Assembly: GCA_958413765.1 (NCBI GenBank)
Contig: CATYVH010000010.1
Coordinates: 1-60,322 of the forward strand
Length of the DNA stretch: 60,322 nucleotides
Direction: 5' to 3'
Source: an uncultured Collinsella sp.
GTDB lineage: Bacteria; Actinomycetota; Coriobacteriia; Coriobacteriales; Coriobacteriaceae
The notes below the pieces were generated by a model. It did not search any database. It was not told where the DNA came from and worked only from the letters and a program-made list of their open reading frames with translations. This document shows, one piece after another, positions 49,925-57,954 of the stretch; position 1 is the stretch's first letter; every line of letters begins with the position of its first letter. The position numbers and the translations under genes are program-made.

Positions 49925-52702
49925 ATGGCACAGGAATTCACTTTTACCGTTAACGGTGTCGAGCACACGACGACTCAGAACAAGCCGCTGCTGCGCTACC
50001 TGCGCGACGACCTGCACATCCATTCCGCTAAGGACGGCTGCTCCGAGGGTGCCTGCGGTACCTGCACCATCCATGTGGACGGTGCAGCCGTCAAGGCGTG
50101 CGTGCTAACCACCGCTCTTGCCGCCGGCCGCAACATCGTGACTGTTGAGGGCCTGCCCGAGGATGTGCGCGAGGCCTTTGTGTACGCCTTTGGCGCCGTG
50201 GGCGCCGTGCAGTGCGGTTTTTGCATCCCCGGTATGGTCATGGCAGGTGCGGCGCTCATCGCCGAGGACCCCGAGCCCACCGAGGAGCAGATCAAGTACG
50301 CCATCCGCGGCAACGTCTGCCGCTGCACCGGCTACAAAAAGATTATCGAGGGCATCTCGCTGGCCGCTGCAGTACTCCGCGGCGAAAAGCAGATCGACGA
50401 GGACCTGGAGCGCGGCGACGACTACGGCGTGGGCAAGCGCGCCTTCCGTATTGACGTGCGCAAGAAGGTGCTCGGCGAGGGCAAGTATCCCGATGACATC
50501 GACGAGCTCGATCAGCCGGGTCTGACCTACGCCAGCGCCGTGCGCTCCAAGTATCCGCGCGCCCGCGTGCTCTCCATCGACACCTCCAAGGCCGAGGCCC
50601 TGCCCGGTGTGGTGGGCATCCTGCGCGCCGAGGACGTGCCGGTCAACCAGGTCGGCCACCTTATCCAGGACTGGGACGTCATGATCGCCCAGGGCGATAT
50701 CACCCGCTGCGTGGGCGATGCCATCGTGCTGGTGGTTGCCGAGGACGAGGCGACGCTCGAGAAGGCCAAGAAGCTCGTAAAGATCGATTACGAGCCGCTG
50801 GAGCCCGTGCGTAACATTGTCGAGGCCAGGGCTGCCGACGCCCCGCGCCTGCACGACAGCTTCTTTGCCTTTGGCAACACGGTGGAGCTCAAGGACAACG
50901 TGTGCCAGAGCCGTCACGTGACGCGCGGCGACGCCGCCAAGGCGCTGGCAGAGAGCGCGTTCACCGTGACGCAGCGCTTTACCACGCCCTTTACCGAGCA
51001 TGCCTTCTTGGAGCCCGAGTGCGCCGTCGCCTTCCCGTACAAGAACGGCGTCAAGGTGCAGTCGACCGACCAGGGTGCCTACGATACGCGCAAAGAGTGC
51101 GCCCACATGTTTGGCTGGGATAGCGAACCCGAGCGTGTGGTCGTCGAGACCATGCTCGTGGGTGGCGGCTTTGGCGGCAAGGAGGACGTTTCGGTCCAGC
51201 ACCTGGCCGCGCTCGCCGCATATAAGTTCCAGCGTCCTGTGAAGTGCAAGCTCACGCGTGCCGAGTCGCTCGCTTTCCATCCCAAGCGCCATGCCATGGA
51301 CGGTACCTTTACGCTGGGTTGCGACGCCGAGGGCAACTTTACCGGCCTGGATTGCGAGATCAACTTTGACACCGGCGCCTACGCGTCGCTGTGCGGCCCG
51401 GTGCTCGAGCGCGCCTGTACGCATGCCGTCGGCCCCTACAAGTACCAGAACACCGACATTCGCGGCTTTGGCTACTACACCAACAACCCGCCCGCCGGCG
51501 CGTACCGAGGCTTTGGCGTTTGCCAGTCCGAGTTTGCGCTCGAGAGCCTGATCGACCTGCTGGCAGAGAAGGTTGGCCTGGATCCGTGGGAGATTCGCTA
51601 CCGAAACGCCATCGAGCCGGGCGAGGTTCTGCCCAACGGTCAGATTGCCGACTGCTCCACGGCGCTTAAGGAGACGCTGCTCGAGGTCAAGGATGCCTAC
51701 TACGCGCATCCCGGCCACGCCGGCATTGCCTGCGCCATGAAGAACGCCGGCGTGGGCGTGGGCCTGCCCGATGCCGGTCGCTGCAAGATTCGCGTCGAGG
51801 ATGGCTGCGCCGTGGTCTACGCCGCCACGTCCGACATCGGCCAGGGCTGCAACACCGTCTTTTTGCAGGACGTTGCCGAGGCCTGCGGTCTGCCGCTGAG
51901 CTGCATTGCCAATGGCGAGTGCTCCACCGAGAACGCTCCCGACTCCGGCACCACGTCTGGCTCGCGTCAGACGGTCGTGACCGGCGAGGCCGTGCGCGGC
52001 GCCGCCTTCTTGCTGCGCGATGCCATGGTTGGCATCGAGGCCGGCAAGCCTGCGCCCGATGCTCCCGTGAGTGCGCATGGCGACGGCGTCAAGATCGAGT
52101 ACGACGACGGTCGCGCCTATCAGCTGCGCACGCAGGAACTCGTCGCCGGCCAGGGCATGCATCCTCAGGATCCCGCGGCCGCCATCAAGGCGCTCGAGGG
52201 ATGCGAGTTTGGCTACGTGTACCTGGAGCCGACCGACAAGCTGGGCGCCGACGTTCCCAACCCCAAGAGCCACATCTGCTACGGCTTTGCCACGCATGTG
52301 GTCATTTTGGATGATGACGGCCGCGTGAGCGAGGTCTATGCCGCGCACGATTCCGGCAAGGTGGTCAATCCCATCTCCATCCAGGGTCAGATCGAAGGCG
52401 GCGTGCTCATGGGTATGGGCTATGCGCTTACCGAGGATTGGCCGCTCAAGGACTGCGTACCCCAGGCAAGGTACGGCACGCTCGGGCTGTTCCGTGCGCC
52501 CGAGATTCCGGATATCCACGCCATCTACGTGGAGAAGGACGAGCTGCTGCCCGTGGCATACGGCGGCAAGGGCATTGGAGAGATCGCAACGATCCCCACG
52601 GCGCCCGCCGTGCAGAACGCCTACCGCGCATTCGACGGCAAGCTGCGTCCGGATCTGCCCATGGTGGATACGCCGTACAGCCGCGCTCGTCACCGCGGGT
52701 AG
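49925..52702 (+). CDS. XdhD-like molybdenum hydroxylase (xanthine dehydrogenase family)
   Basis: The 925-aa protein fuses a two-[2Fe-2S] N-terminal domain (CSEGACGTC, then CGFCIPGMVMAGAA and CRCTGYKKI) to a molybdopterin catalytic part. That part has GGGFGGKEDVS, the substrate Arg in GAYRGFG, SDIGQGCNTVF and the catalytic Glu in GKGIGEIA. There is no FAD domain, and no FAD-subunit gene is adjacent. The family oxidises purines such as hypoxanthine or xanthine; many gut members are annotated as selenium-dependent. No in-frame TGA or selenocysteine signal is seen, and selenium in such enzymes is a labile cofactor atom. Confidence 0.9.
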   Translation: MAQEFTFTVNGVEHTTTQNKPLLRYLRDDLHIHSAKDGCSEGACGTCTIHVDGAAVKACVLTTALAAGRNIVTVEGLPEDVREAFVYAFGAVGAVQCGFCIPGMVMAGAALIAEDPEPTEEQIKYAIRGNVCRCTGYKKIIEGISLAAAVLRGEKQIDEDLERGDDYGVGKRAFRIDVRKKVLGEGKYPDDIDELDQPGLTYASAVRSKYPRARVLSIDTSKAEALPGVVGILRAEDVPVNQVGHLIQDWDVMIAQGDITRCVGDAIVLVVAEDEATLEKAKKLVKIDYEPLEPVRNIVEARAADAPRLHDSFFAFGNTVELKDNVCQSRHVTRGDAAKALAESAFTVTQRFTTPFTEHAFLEPECAVAFPYKNGVKVQSTDQGAYDTRKECAHMFGWDSEPERVVVETMLVGGGFGGKEDVSVQHLAALAAYKFQRPVKCKLTRAESLAFHPKRHAMDGTFTLGCDAEGNFTGLDCEINFDTGAYASLCGPVLERACTHAVGPYKYQNTDIRGFGYYTNNPPAGAYRGFGVCQSEFALESLIDLLAEKVGLDPWEIRYRNAIEPGEVLPNGQIADCSTALKETLLEVKDAYYAHPGHAGIACAMKNAGVGVGLPDAGRCKIRVEDGCAVVYAATSDIGQGCNTVFLQDVAEACGLPLSCIANGECSTENAPDSGTTSGSRQTVVTGEAVRGAAFLLRDAMVGIEAGKPAPDAPVSAHGDGVKIEYDDGRAYQLRTQELVAGQGMHPQDPAAAIKALEGCEFGYVYLEPTDKLGADVPNPKSHICYGFATHVVILDDDGRVSEVYAAHDSGKVVNPISIQGQIEGGVLMGMGYALTEDWPLKDCVPQARYGTLGLFRAPEIPDIHAIYVEKDELLPVAYGGKGIGEIATIPTAPAVQNAYRAFDGKLRPDLPMVDTPYSRARHRG

Positions 52703-52770
52703 AGTAGAGCGCGGACGGCCATTGCTGACTGCCGTCTGCGCTTGCCATCAACTGTATAAGCTGCGCCTTT

Positions 52771-52805
52771 GGCCCCAGCTCCATCGTGAGCCGGGGCCTT
52801 TTGTT
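52771..52805 (+). terminator. Terminator of the purine operon
   Basis: GGCCCCAGCTC pairs with GAGCCGGGGCC (one G-T pair), followed by TTTTGTTT. Repeat array A begins immediately after it. Confidence 0.9.
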
Positions 52806-52810
52806 TGGAG

Positions 52811-53072
52811 CGGAAACTGCGTCCCAGATTTCGGCTCCAGAATGGGATGCGCTTTCCGGTTGGAGCTTCAAACGGAAAGTGCATCCCGGAATCCGCGCCT
52901 GGAATGGGACACACTTTCCGGTTGTCGTTCACTTGGAAACTGCATCCCAGTTTGAGCGTTCATTCTGGGACACGCTTTCCGTTAGGCCTACCATCCGGAA
53001 AGTGCATCCCGTTTTGAGCGTCCAGACTGGGACGCGCTTTCCGCCAGCGTGGCTGCTGGGAAAGCATGTCCC
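52811..53072. repeat. 62-bp palindromic repeat array A
   Basis: Four units plus a half unit begin at 52811, 52873, 52934, 52996 and 53058 (steps of 61-62). Each unit is a 15-bp motif like CGGAAAGTGCATCCC, an 18-nt interior like AGATTTCGGCTCCAGAAT, the motif reversed (GGGACACGCTTTCCG), and a 14-nt outer spacer. Interiors share a loose consensus; outer spacers are more variable. The array lies 44 bp beyond the 3' end of the AbiEi-like gene. It is not CRISPR: the repeats are palindromic half-sites and the gaps are too short. Confidence 0.9.
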
Positions 53073-53115
53073 AGATTGGCAAGATGCGACGCGGCGAGTC
53101 GCCGTTCAGCGGCCC

Positions 53116-54114
53116 CTACAGCTCCACGTCGTTAAGCCATGCCGGCAGAGCGGTCTGCCGGATGCCTGCCGTCTGCAGCTTTTTCGCGAGCAGTCCTGCC
53201 GAGCGGACCTCGTTCATGGTAAAGCGCAGCAGAGGGTGACCGTAGAGCGATAGGTGCGCCTCGCGCTGTCGTTCGGCAACGAGCGCCTCGGCGGTGGTGC
53301 GTCCGGCCAGCATGGTCTGGTCGGTATATTTGATGAGCCCGTCGAGCTCGCCCAGCGTGAGTTCCCGCGCCTGGCGCTCCCAGGCAAAGTCCGTTCGTAT
53401 GGGCTTGGCCGAATCGAAGGGGTCCGTCAGCTCGTATTGAAGCCAGTCGGGCGCAAAGCCCGTCTCGATCATGACGGCTCGGGCGACCGATTCCCCGCCG
53501 CTCTCGGCGCGGGCGTCGGCATATCGAAGCGTTGTGAGGGCGGTGCGAATCGCGCGACCATTGCGGGCGGTCGCTCGTTGCTCGACGGCCTCCATCAACT
53601 GCTCTCGTGTAAGGCCGAGCTTTGAGATCGCCGAATCGGCAATGGGCATGCCGTCGGCAAAACCAGTTTGCAGCAGGCAATCTGTGGCCGTTTGGATGGG
53701 CGGCGTTACCGATATGCCGGATAGACGGATTGCTCCGGTCGGCTCGATCTGATGCCGCTGAATATGCGCGCCCGGGCGAGCCGACGGCTTGGTGGCGCTG
53801 CAGACATGCACGACATTCAGGTGTCGCCACGAGACCTCGAGCCCCAGCAGGCAGGCGGCCGAAAACGAGCAGAACGTCCAATCGGGGTGGATGATCGCAA
53901 GGGCGCGAATAATCTCGCAATGACGCTGCGCCCGGTTGAGTTTATCCCAGCGCATTTTACGCGCGAACAGTCCCGGCATGGGCGAGACGACCATGTCGCC
54001 GATGCGCCGAAGGAGCGCTTTTCGGATCGCCGTGCTCGGGGGAATCAGGCAACGCCCCTCTTGTTCGGCTTGCGTGAGCAGTTGGTCGATGAGCTGGTCA
54101 TTGCAATGGGTCAT
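53116..54114 (-). CDS. AbiEi-like protein with PD-(D/E)XK nuclease-type C-terminus
   Basis: The 332-aa protein starts MTHCNDQLIDQLL and ends WLNDVEL. Residues 1-150 resemble the DNA-binding AbiEi antitoxin-type domain seen in many Actinobacteria. From about residue 240, DFAWERQARELTLGELDGLI is followed by KY, and RFTMNEV closes the domain; D...E-x-D-x...K and the final RFT are typical of DUF559/Vsr-like endonuclease folds. No AbiEii toxin gene is adjacent. It is bracketed by arrays A and B, which have the same repeat in the same orientation. A role in binding or cutting those repeats is a plausible inference only. Confidence 0.65.
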   Translation of the reverse strand: MTHCNDQLIDQLLTQAEQEGRCLIPPSTAIRKALLRRIGDMVVSPMPGLFARKMRWDKLNRAQRHCEIIRALAIIHPDWTFCSFSAACLLGLEVSWRHLNVVHVCSATKPSARPGAHIQRHQIEPTGAIRLSGISVTPPIQTATDCLLQTGFADGMPIADSAISKLGLTREQLMEAVEQRATARNGRAIRTALTTLRYADARAESGGESVARAVMIETGFAPDWLQYELTDPFDSAKPIRTDFAWERQARELTLGELDGLIKYTDQTMLAGRTTAEALVAERQREAHLSLYGHPLLRFTMNEVRSAGLLAKKLQTAGIRQTALPAWLNDVEL

Positions 54115-54339
54115 GAGCTACCGCCTCCTTTTGGGTAGCAAAAACGTATCAGCTGGAACTTGCCGCCCAACTGACCAAAAGCTGACCAAAATCTAACCAT
54201 GCAGGTAGATGGCCTGTTTTCGGCGACATTTTTACATTCGAATCGGTGGGCGGTGATCGGCTCCCGTGAACGGCAACAAGTTATGAAGACCTGGTAAGTT
54301 TAGGGACGTGTACTTTTTCGAAAAACGGTAGTCTCTCCG
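54115..54339. other. Upstream region of the AbiEi-like gene
   Basis: These 225 bases hold the minus-strand ribosome site (AAAAGGAGG near 54125) and a direct repeat CTGACCAAAA (about 54170 and 54181). No other gene or fold is evident. GGGACG appears again at 54303. Confidence 0.5.
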
Positions 54340-54601
54340 CGGAAAGTGCATCCCAGAATTAAGCCTCGGAACGGGATGCATTTTCCAGTAGATGCTTCAG
54401 TGGAAAGTTCATCCCAGAATTCAGGCTCAGAACGGGACACGCTTTCCGGATGGCATGCTTGGCGGAAACTACGACCCAGTATTTGGCTCCAGAACGGGAC
54501 AACCTTTCCGAATCGGTCTTCAAGCGGAAACTACGCCCCGGATTTGACCTTCAGACCGGGATGCCGTTTCCGGTTGAGGCCTCGAGCGGAAAGCGCATCC
54601 C
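54340..54601. repeat. 62-bp palindromic repeat array B
   Basis: Units begin at 54340, 54401, 54463, 54525 and 54587 (steps 61-62), with the same half-site motif, 18-nt interior (AGAATTNAGGCTCAGAAC-like) and 14-nt outer spacer as array A. The last unit is only half preserved. Interior sequences show that A and B have the same orientation. It lies ~225 bp upstream of the AbiEi-like gene. Confidence 0.9.
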
Positions 54602-54670
54602 ATAATCCCCAATGGCACCGCAGCGCATTTCGTGTCCGCGTGGGCGTTTGCGCCGGTCGTCGAATGACGT

Positions 54671-54701
54671 TATAGCTGGCTATATTATGGGTAGCTATAA
54701 T
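54671..54701. promoter_or_regulatory. Palindromic promoter/operator candidate
   Basis: TATAGCT (54671-54677) faces AGCTATA (54693-54699), and TATAAT is at 54696-54701. A plus-strand transcript from here would reach the hairpin at 54877-54912. No clear -35 is seen. Confidence 0.35.
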
Positions 54702-54876
54702 GTTCGACTTTTCGACAACCCTCGGCCTGTGGCAGAGCATGGGTCGCCAATCAAGGCGGCGGTTGCCGAGGCCTCGTTACCGAAAATCCATTTGTTAAAC
54801 CTGGCACCCGTGGGTAGAATAAAGTCGACGGCAGCCCAAGTAGTGAAGAGCTGGGCAGCGCCGTTACTCAGTTTAA

Positions 54877-54912
54877 GGGGTCAATGCCTTAACGGCGTCG
54901 ACCCCTCTTTTT
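54877..54912 (+). terminator. Plus-strand terminator overlapping the 3' end of a minus-strand small ORF
   Basis: GGGGTC (54877-54882) pairs with GACCCC (54900-54905), followed by TCTTTTTAT. It lies in a region with no plus-strand gene, so it probably ends a non-coding RNA. Upstream, CAGCCCA and TGGGCAG (about 54832-54857) could form another stem of that RNA. Confidence 0.6.
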
Positions 54913-55014
54913 ATGCTTCGAATGCTGCTTGAGTGCCTCGGAAAGTTCGATAAGCGCCGTGAAGAGCGAGACCAAAGCAACCAAGAGCTCTACGAGCTCT
55001 GATGGGCCCGGGAT
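54889..55014 (-). CDS. Possible small hydrophobic-basic peptide without canonical start
   Basis: From the ATC at 55014 to a TAA at 54889-54891 the frame codes 41 residues: PGPSELVELLVALVSLFTAL, then a helix and a basic tail with SKHKKRGRRR. This one-helix plus basic tail form resembles type I toxins and holin-like small peptides. No ATG, GTG or TTG lies in frame before the stop at 55030-55032, so it would need an ATC start or be decayed. A plus-strand terminator overlaps its 3' end, as for an antisense RNA. Confidence 0.35.
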   Translation of the reverse strand: MPGPSELVELLVALVSLFTALIELSEALKQHSKHKKRGRRR

Positions 55015-55050
55015 GACCTCTGATTCAAGTCACCGGGCCTAAATCTTTTT
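55004..55050 (+). terminator. Terminator-like hairpin upstream of the exonuclease gene
   Basis: GGCCCGG (55005-55011) pairs with CCGGGCC (55033-55039), followed by TAAATCTTTTT. It has a long loop of 21 nt. Confidence 0.6.
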
Positions 55051-55213
55051 CAGGCATTTGAATAGAGCGGGCGATTCTCTTGGGGCCGTCTGCATGGCGT
55101 ATGCCTGGCGCGCGTGGCATTGCGTCCCGCTTTTGTGTCCGCACGGGCGCCTATCCTTACGGCAATGTAGCCGCCTATGTAACGAGCGGCAGTTGACGGA
55201 GAAAGGCCCAACC

Positions 55214-56035
55214 GTGTCAGCTGAAAAGACGCCGTGTATCTCGGCTATCGATACGACGAACTTTGCGCGCCAGATTGTGCTGGACTTTGAGTTTGCGCCG
55301 GTGCCAAAGCAGCGTCAGCGCCGTGGACTGTGCAATGAGATTATCGAGGCCGGCACCGTCAAGCTCGATTACCACGGCAACGTTATGGGCGAGTTCTCGC
55401 AGTTTGTACAGACGGAATTTACCGAAGGCGTTGCGTTCCCCGTCCGCGAGCTCACAGGGATATCGGCCGTGGGCACCGCGATGGCCGATCCGCTCTACAT
55501 GGTGATCAAAAGGCTCAGCGATTGGATCGGGCGCTACTCCGCCCAGGTGGTCTGTTGGAGCGGGGCGGATCGTCGACAGCTTTTGATCGAGTGTCAAGCA
55601 AAGCACATCGATCTTTCCGCATTTCCTACGGACTGGGCCGACCTGCAGGCGTTTTACACCTCGATCATGGACATGAGCAGCCACGGGTGCGTCTCGTTGG
55701 GCGACGCAGCGACGTGGTTTGGCATCGAGTTCGACGAGTCGACGGGTCACGCCCACAGCGCCCTAGCCGATGCGCGCGTGACCGCCAAGCTGCTCAAGCA
55801 GATGATGGACGGGGACTACCGCGTGAGCCCGCGCGCCCAGGAGGTCCGTCAACGGTGGGGGATGGGCGAGCGAGCTCAGACGCGCCTTTCCAGCAAGTGC
55901 TCCGAGCTGGGCGACCTGCTGCTAAAGCTGAAGGCGGAGGGGGTAGGCCTTTTGAGAACGCCATTCGGTTTGGCATGGCGGGGCTGTAAGCGCGAGCCCG
56001 CCCTGCTGTTTGAATCGAAGCGTCAACCAGTATGA
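55214..56035 (+). CDS. DEDDh-family 3'-5' exonuclease
   Basis: The 273-aa protein has the first acidic motif in VLDFEFAPV, a middle motif region WSGADRRQL, and the last motif HAHSALADARVT with His and Asp. These are the metal ligands of RNase T/DnaQ-type nucleases. I start it at GTG 55214 after GGAGAAAGG; the frame runs 52 codons further up with no site. DNA repair or RNA processing cannot be told apart from sequence. Confidence 0.85.
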   Translation: MSAEKTPCISAIDTTNFARQIVLDFEFAPVPKQRQRRGLCNEIIEAGTVKLDYHGNVMGEFSQFVQTEFTEGVAFPVRELTGISAVGTAMADPLYMVIKRLSDWIGRYSAQVVCWSGADRRQLLIECQAKHIDLSAFPTDWADLQAFYTSIMDMSSHGCVSLGDAATWFGIEFDESTGHAHSALADARVTAKLLKQMMDGDYRVSPRAQEVRQRWGMGERAQTRLSSKCSELGDLLLKLKAEGVGLLRTPFGLAWRGCKREPALLFESKRQPV

Positions 56036-56056
56036 CGAGCTGTCTGGTCTGTCTGC

Positions 56057-56479
56057 CTACGCCCCCGCAATCCCGCGTGCCACGCTCAGCAGCTCGTACT
56101 CCCTCTGACTCCACTGGCGTAGCTCGGCTGCGTCGACGGCATCGCGACACATATCCAGGAACACCTCGGCGCTCTCGCAGAAATACTTGCGGGCAAAGTC
56201 GACCGAGCCGTCCGCGATGCACGCGCCGTCGGCAAAGAGCTTCCAGCTAGATGGCTCACGCGAGTCGTCTCCGAACAGCTTAATCTGCAGCACATGCGGA
56301 TTGCCAGCAGCACAGAGCTTTTCCTCGAGCTTCTGTACCGTAAAGCGCATCTGGTGGGAGAGACTACTCTTGACCATGGCCGAGGCATAGCTGCTCGGCC
56401 CGTCCAGAAGATGCATGCGTTTTGGCTGTGCGACCAGGTTGTGGAAGTTGCGCTCGCTGCGCACGGAGAAATTGTCCAT
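56057..56479 (-). CDS. Protein of unknown function, 140 aa
   Basis: The ATG at 56479 follows AAAGGAG by 5 bases. The protein starts MDNFSVRSERNFHNLV and contains HQMRFTVQKLEEKL and QIKLFGDDSREPSSWK. No family is recognised. It is mixed in charge, has no signal peptide or membrane segment, and is convergent with the exonuclease gene (21 bp apart). Confidence 0.7.
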   Translation of the reverse strand: MDNFSVRSERNFHNLVAQPKRMHLLDGPSSYASAMVKSSLSHQMRFTVQKLEEKLCAAGNPHVLQIKLFGDDSREPSSWKLFADGACIADGSVDFARKYFCESAEVFLDMCRDAVDAAELRQWSQREYELLSVARGIAGA

Positions 56480-56697
56480 ACGGACTCCTTTCATCGATGT
56501 TGGCAGGGCCACCGTGCCTCTTGGCCGGTTGGCGTCGGGATCGTGGAGCCAACTCTCTACCCCGACTCTGGATAAAATGCGCCCGCTCCTTGCGGGCAAG
56601 AGGAAGTCTATCAACGTGTACGGACAGAAATCAAGCGCCGCCTGCGAAATGACGCGTGAACGGCGTTGGTTTCCCAAGTGATTATTCGGCTTTCATC

Positions 56698-56776
56698 CGG
56701 AAAAGTGTCGAAATCAGCCGTGTAAAAGTACGGAAAAGTGTCGAAATAGGCACCTTAAAACTTCGGAAAAGTGTAG
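56698..56776. repeat. Three direct repeats with 33-bp period
   Basis: CGGAAAAGTGTCGAAAT occurs at 56698 and 56731, and CGGAAAAGTGT again at 56764. The period is exactly 33 bp and all copies have the same orientation. It lies in the ~365-bp gap upstream of the small unknown gene and downstream of the membrane protein gene. Nothing else in the gap is recognisable. Confidence 0.85.
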
Positions 56777-56844
56777 CTGGATGACAAAACAGCACTTAGA
56801 AGCCGGTGCTGGATGCGGGATCCTGCGGCCGCCTTCAGCTCTCG

Positions 56845-57831
56845 CTACTCGTCGTCTCCGTCGTTGGGGTCGCCCTTGAGGGTGTTGATGTCCAGGTACT
56901 CGTCATCGTTCTCTTTTTGCTGGGTCTCCGACTCCGCTTGGGTGGGGCCGGAGAACAGCCGGAATCCCTCAAACGCAATGACGCCGAGCAGGGCAATGAC
57001 AATGGCGATAAAGGCAACCTTGACTGCCTGCGGAAATTCCGAAAAACGCAGCGCCTTTTCCTCGGCGTAATAATCGGCGAAGCGCTCTTCGCCCGTGCTT
57101 TTGGTATACGCCGGCGCGGACGCGGCCTCCGGGTCATATTCCGGTGCAGGCGTGGCAGCGTACGGGTCGTTGAGATAATCGCTCGATGCGGTGCCATAAT
57201 CCTCGGTCTCGATGCGACCGTTGCCAGCATAGCCATCGGAATAATCGGAATATGCCGCATCGCCCTCATAGCCCGCGGCGCTCGTGTTGGCGGCAAAAAG
57301 CGGGTTAACTGGAACGTCGAGCGCTGGCATGCCGGTAGAGGTCTCATCCAGATCGGCTGCAGCCCAGGAATCGTAGGCAACCTGATGGGCAACGGGCTCA
57401 TCGAGCCTTGTGACCGGAGGCTTGCGCACCGCAGGAACAGGCAACTGCTGGGCGCTGTACATAACGGTGCTGTCGGCCGATTTGCTCCGCGTCGCTGCGG
57501 CGAGAAATGCCGCCGTCTCGGACGGGTCGCTTGCGGGGCGGGGAGTGGGCGTGGGAGCCGAAGTGGGTGCGGCCTTAACCTCGGGCGTCGAAACAAGCGA
57601 CTGCGCAGGAGTCGGCACAGATGCGGGCTTAGGCGCAAGTGCGGGATTGGGGTTTGACGGGCGAGCCCCGCCGCCCATGAGTTCGTCGGCGGTCCACGGG
57701 CGATCATTCATCACGTCGTCAAGGCTCAGCGAAAACAGGTCGTCTTCACCCTCATCGAACATGCGGTGCACATGTCCACCAATTGCCGGAATCAATCCGC
57801 GACCGGTGCATGATGCCTTGCTCAACGCCAT
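56845..57831 (-). CDS. Single-pass membrane protein of unknown function
   Basis: The 328-aa protein starts at ATG 57831 (AAAGGGTGG upstream). Residues 20-50 are acidic (FDEGEDDLFSLSLDDVMN), residues 55-260 are low-complexity Pro/Ala/Ser/Asp-rich, and one hydrophobic helix lies at about 285-308 (VKVAFIAIVIALLGVIAFEG). A short acidic tail ends DPNDGDDE. This is a tail-anchored-like layout with a long disordered cytoplasmic part. It may be a division or envelope scaffold, but no domain supports that. Confidence 0.75.
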   Translation of the reverse strand: MALSKASCTGRGLIPAIGGHVHRMFDEGEDDLFSLSLDDVMNDRPWTADELMGGGARPSNPNPALAPKPASVPTPAQSLVSTPEVKAAPTSAPTPTPRPASDPSETAAFLAAATRSKSADSTVMYSAQQLPVPAVRKPPVTRLDEPVAHQVAYDSWAAADLDETSTGMPALDVPVNPLFAANTSAAGYEGDAAYSDYSDGYAGNGRIETEDYGTASSDYLNDPYAATPAPEYDPEAASAPAYTKSTGEERFADYYAEEKALRFSEFPQAVKVAFIAIVIALLGVIAFEGFRLFSGPTQAESETQQKENDDEYLDINTLKGDPNDGDDE

Positions 57832-57954
57832 TCTGTTCCACCCTTTCGAAATACTAATGACACCGATTATATGGAACTTTCCAAGCGGCTCGGTCTTGGA
57901 TTCATGCTTTCCAGAACTCGCGCCCAAAAGGGGAGGGGCAATCCAGGTGAGTGC

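Noticed and set aside
50105..52693. An 862-codon minus-strand frame across the Mo hydroxylase gene
   Set aside because: Same kind of antisense shadow; the plus strand has complete family motifs along its whole length.
49925..52702. Selenocysteine in the Mo hydroxylase
   Set aside because: There is no in-frame TGA and no SECIS-like stem; any selenium would be a cofactor atom.
52811..54601. CRISPR arrays
   Set aside because: Repeats are imperfect palindromic half-sites alternating in orientation, gaps are only 14 and 18 nt, interiors share a consensus, and no cas genes are near.
54612..54932. A 106-codon plus-strand frame
   Set aside because: It reads through a strong terminator and has no ribosome site or family resemblance; a non-coding RNA fits better.
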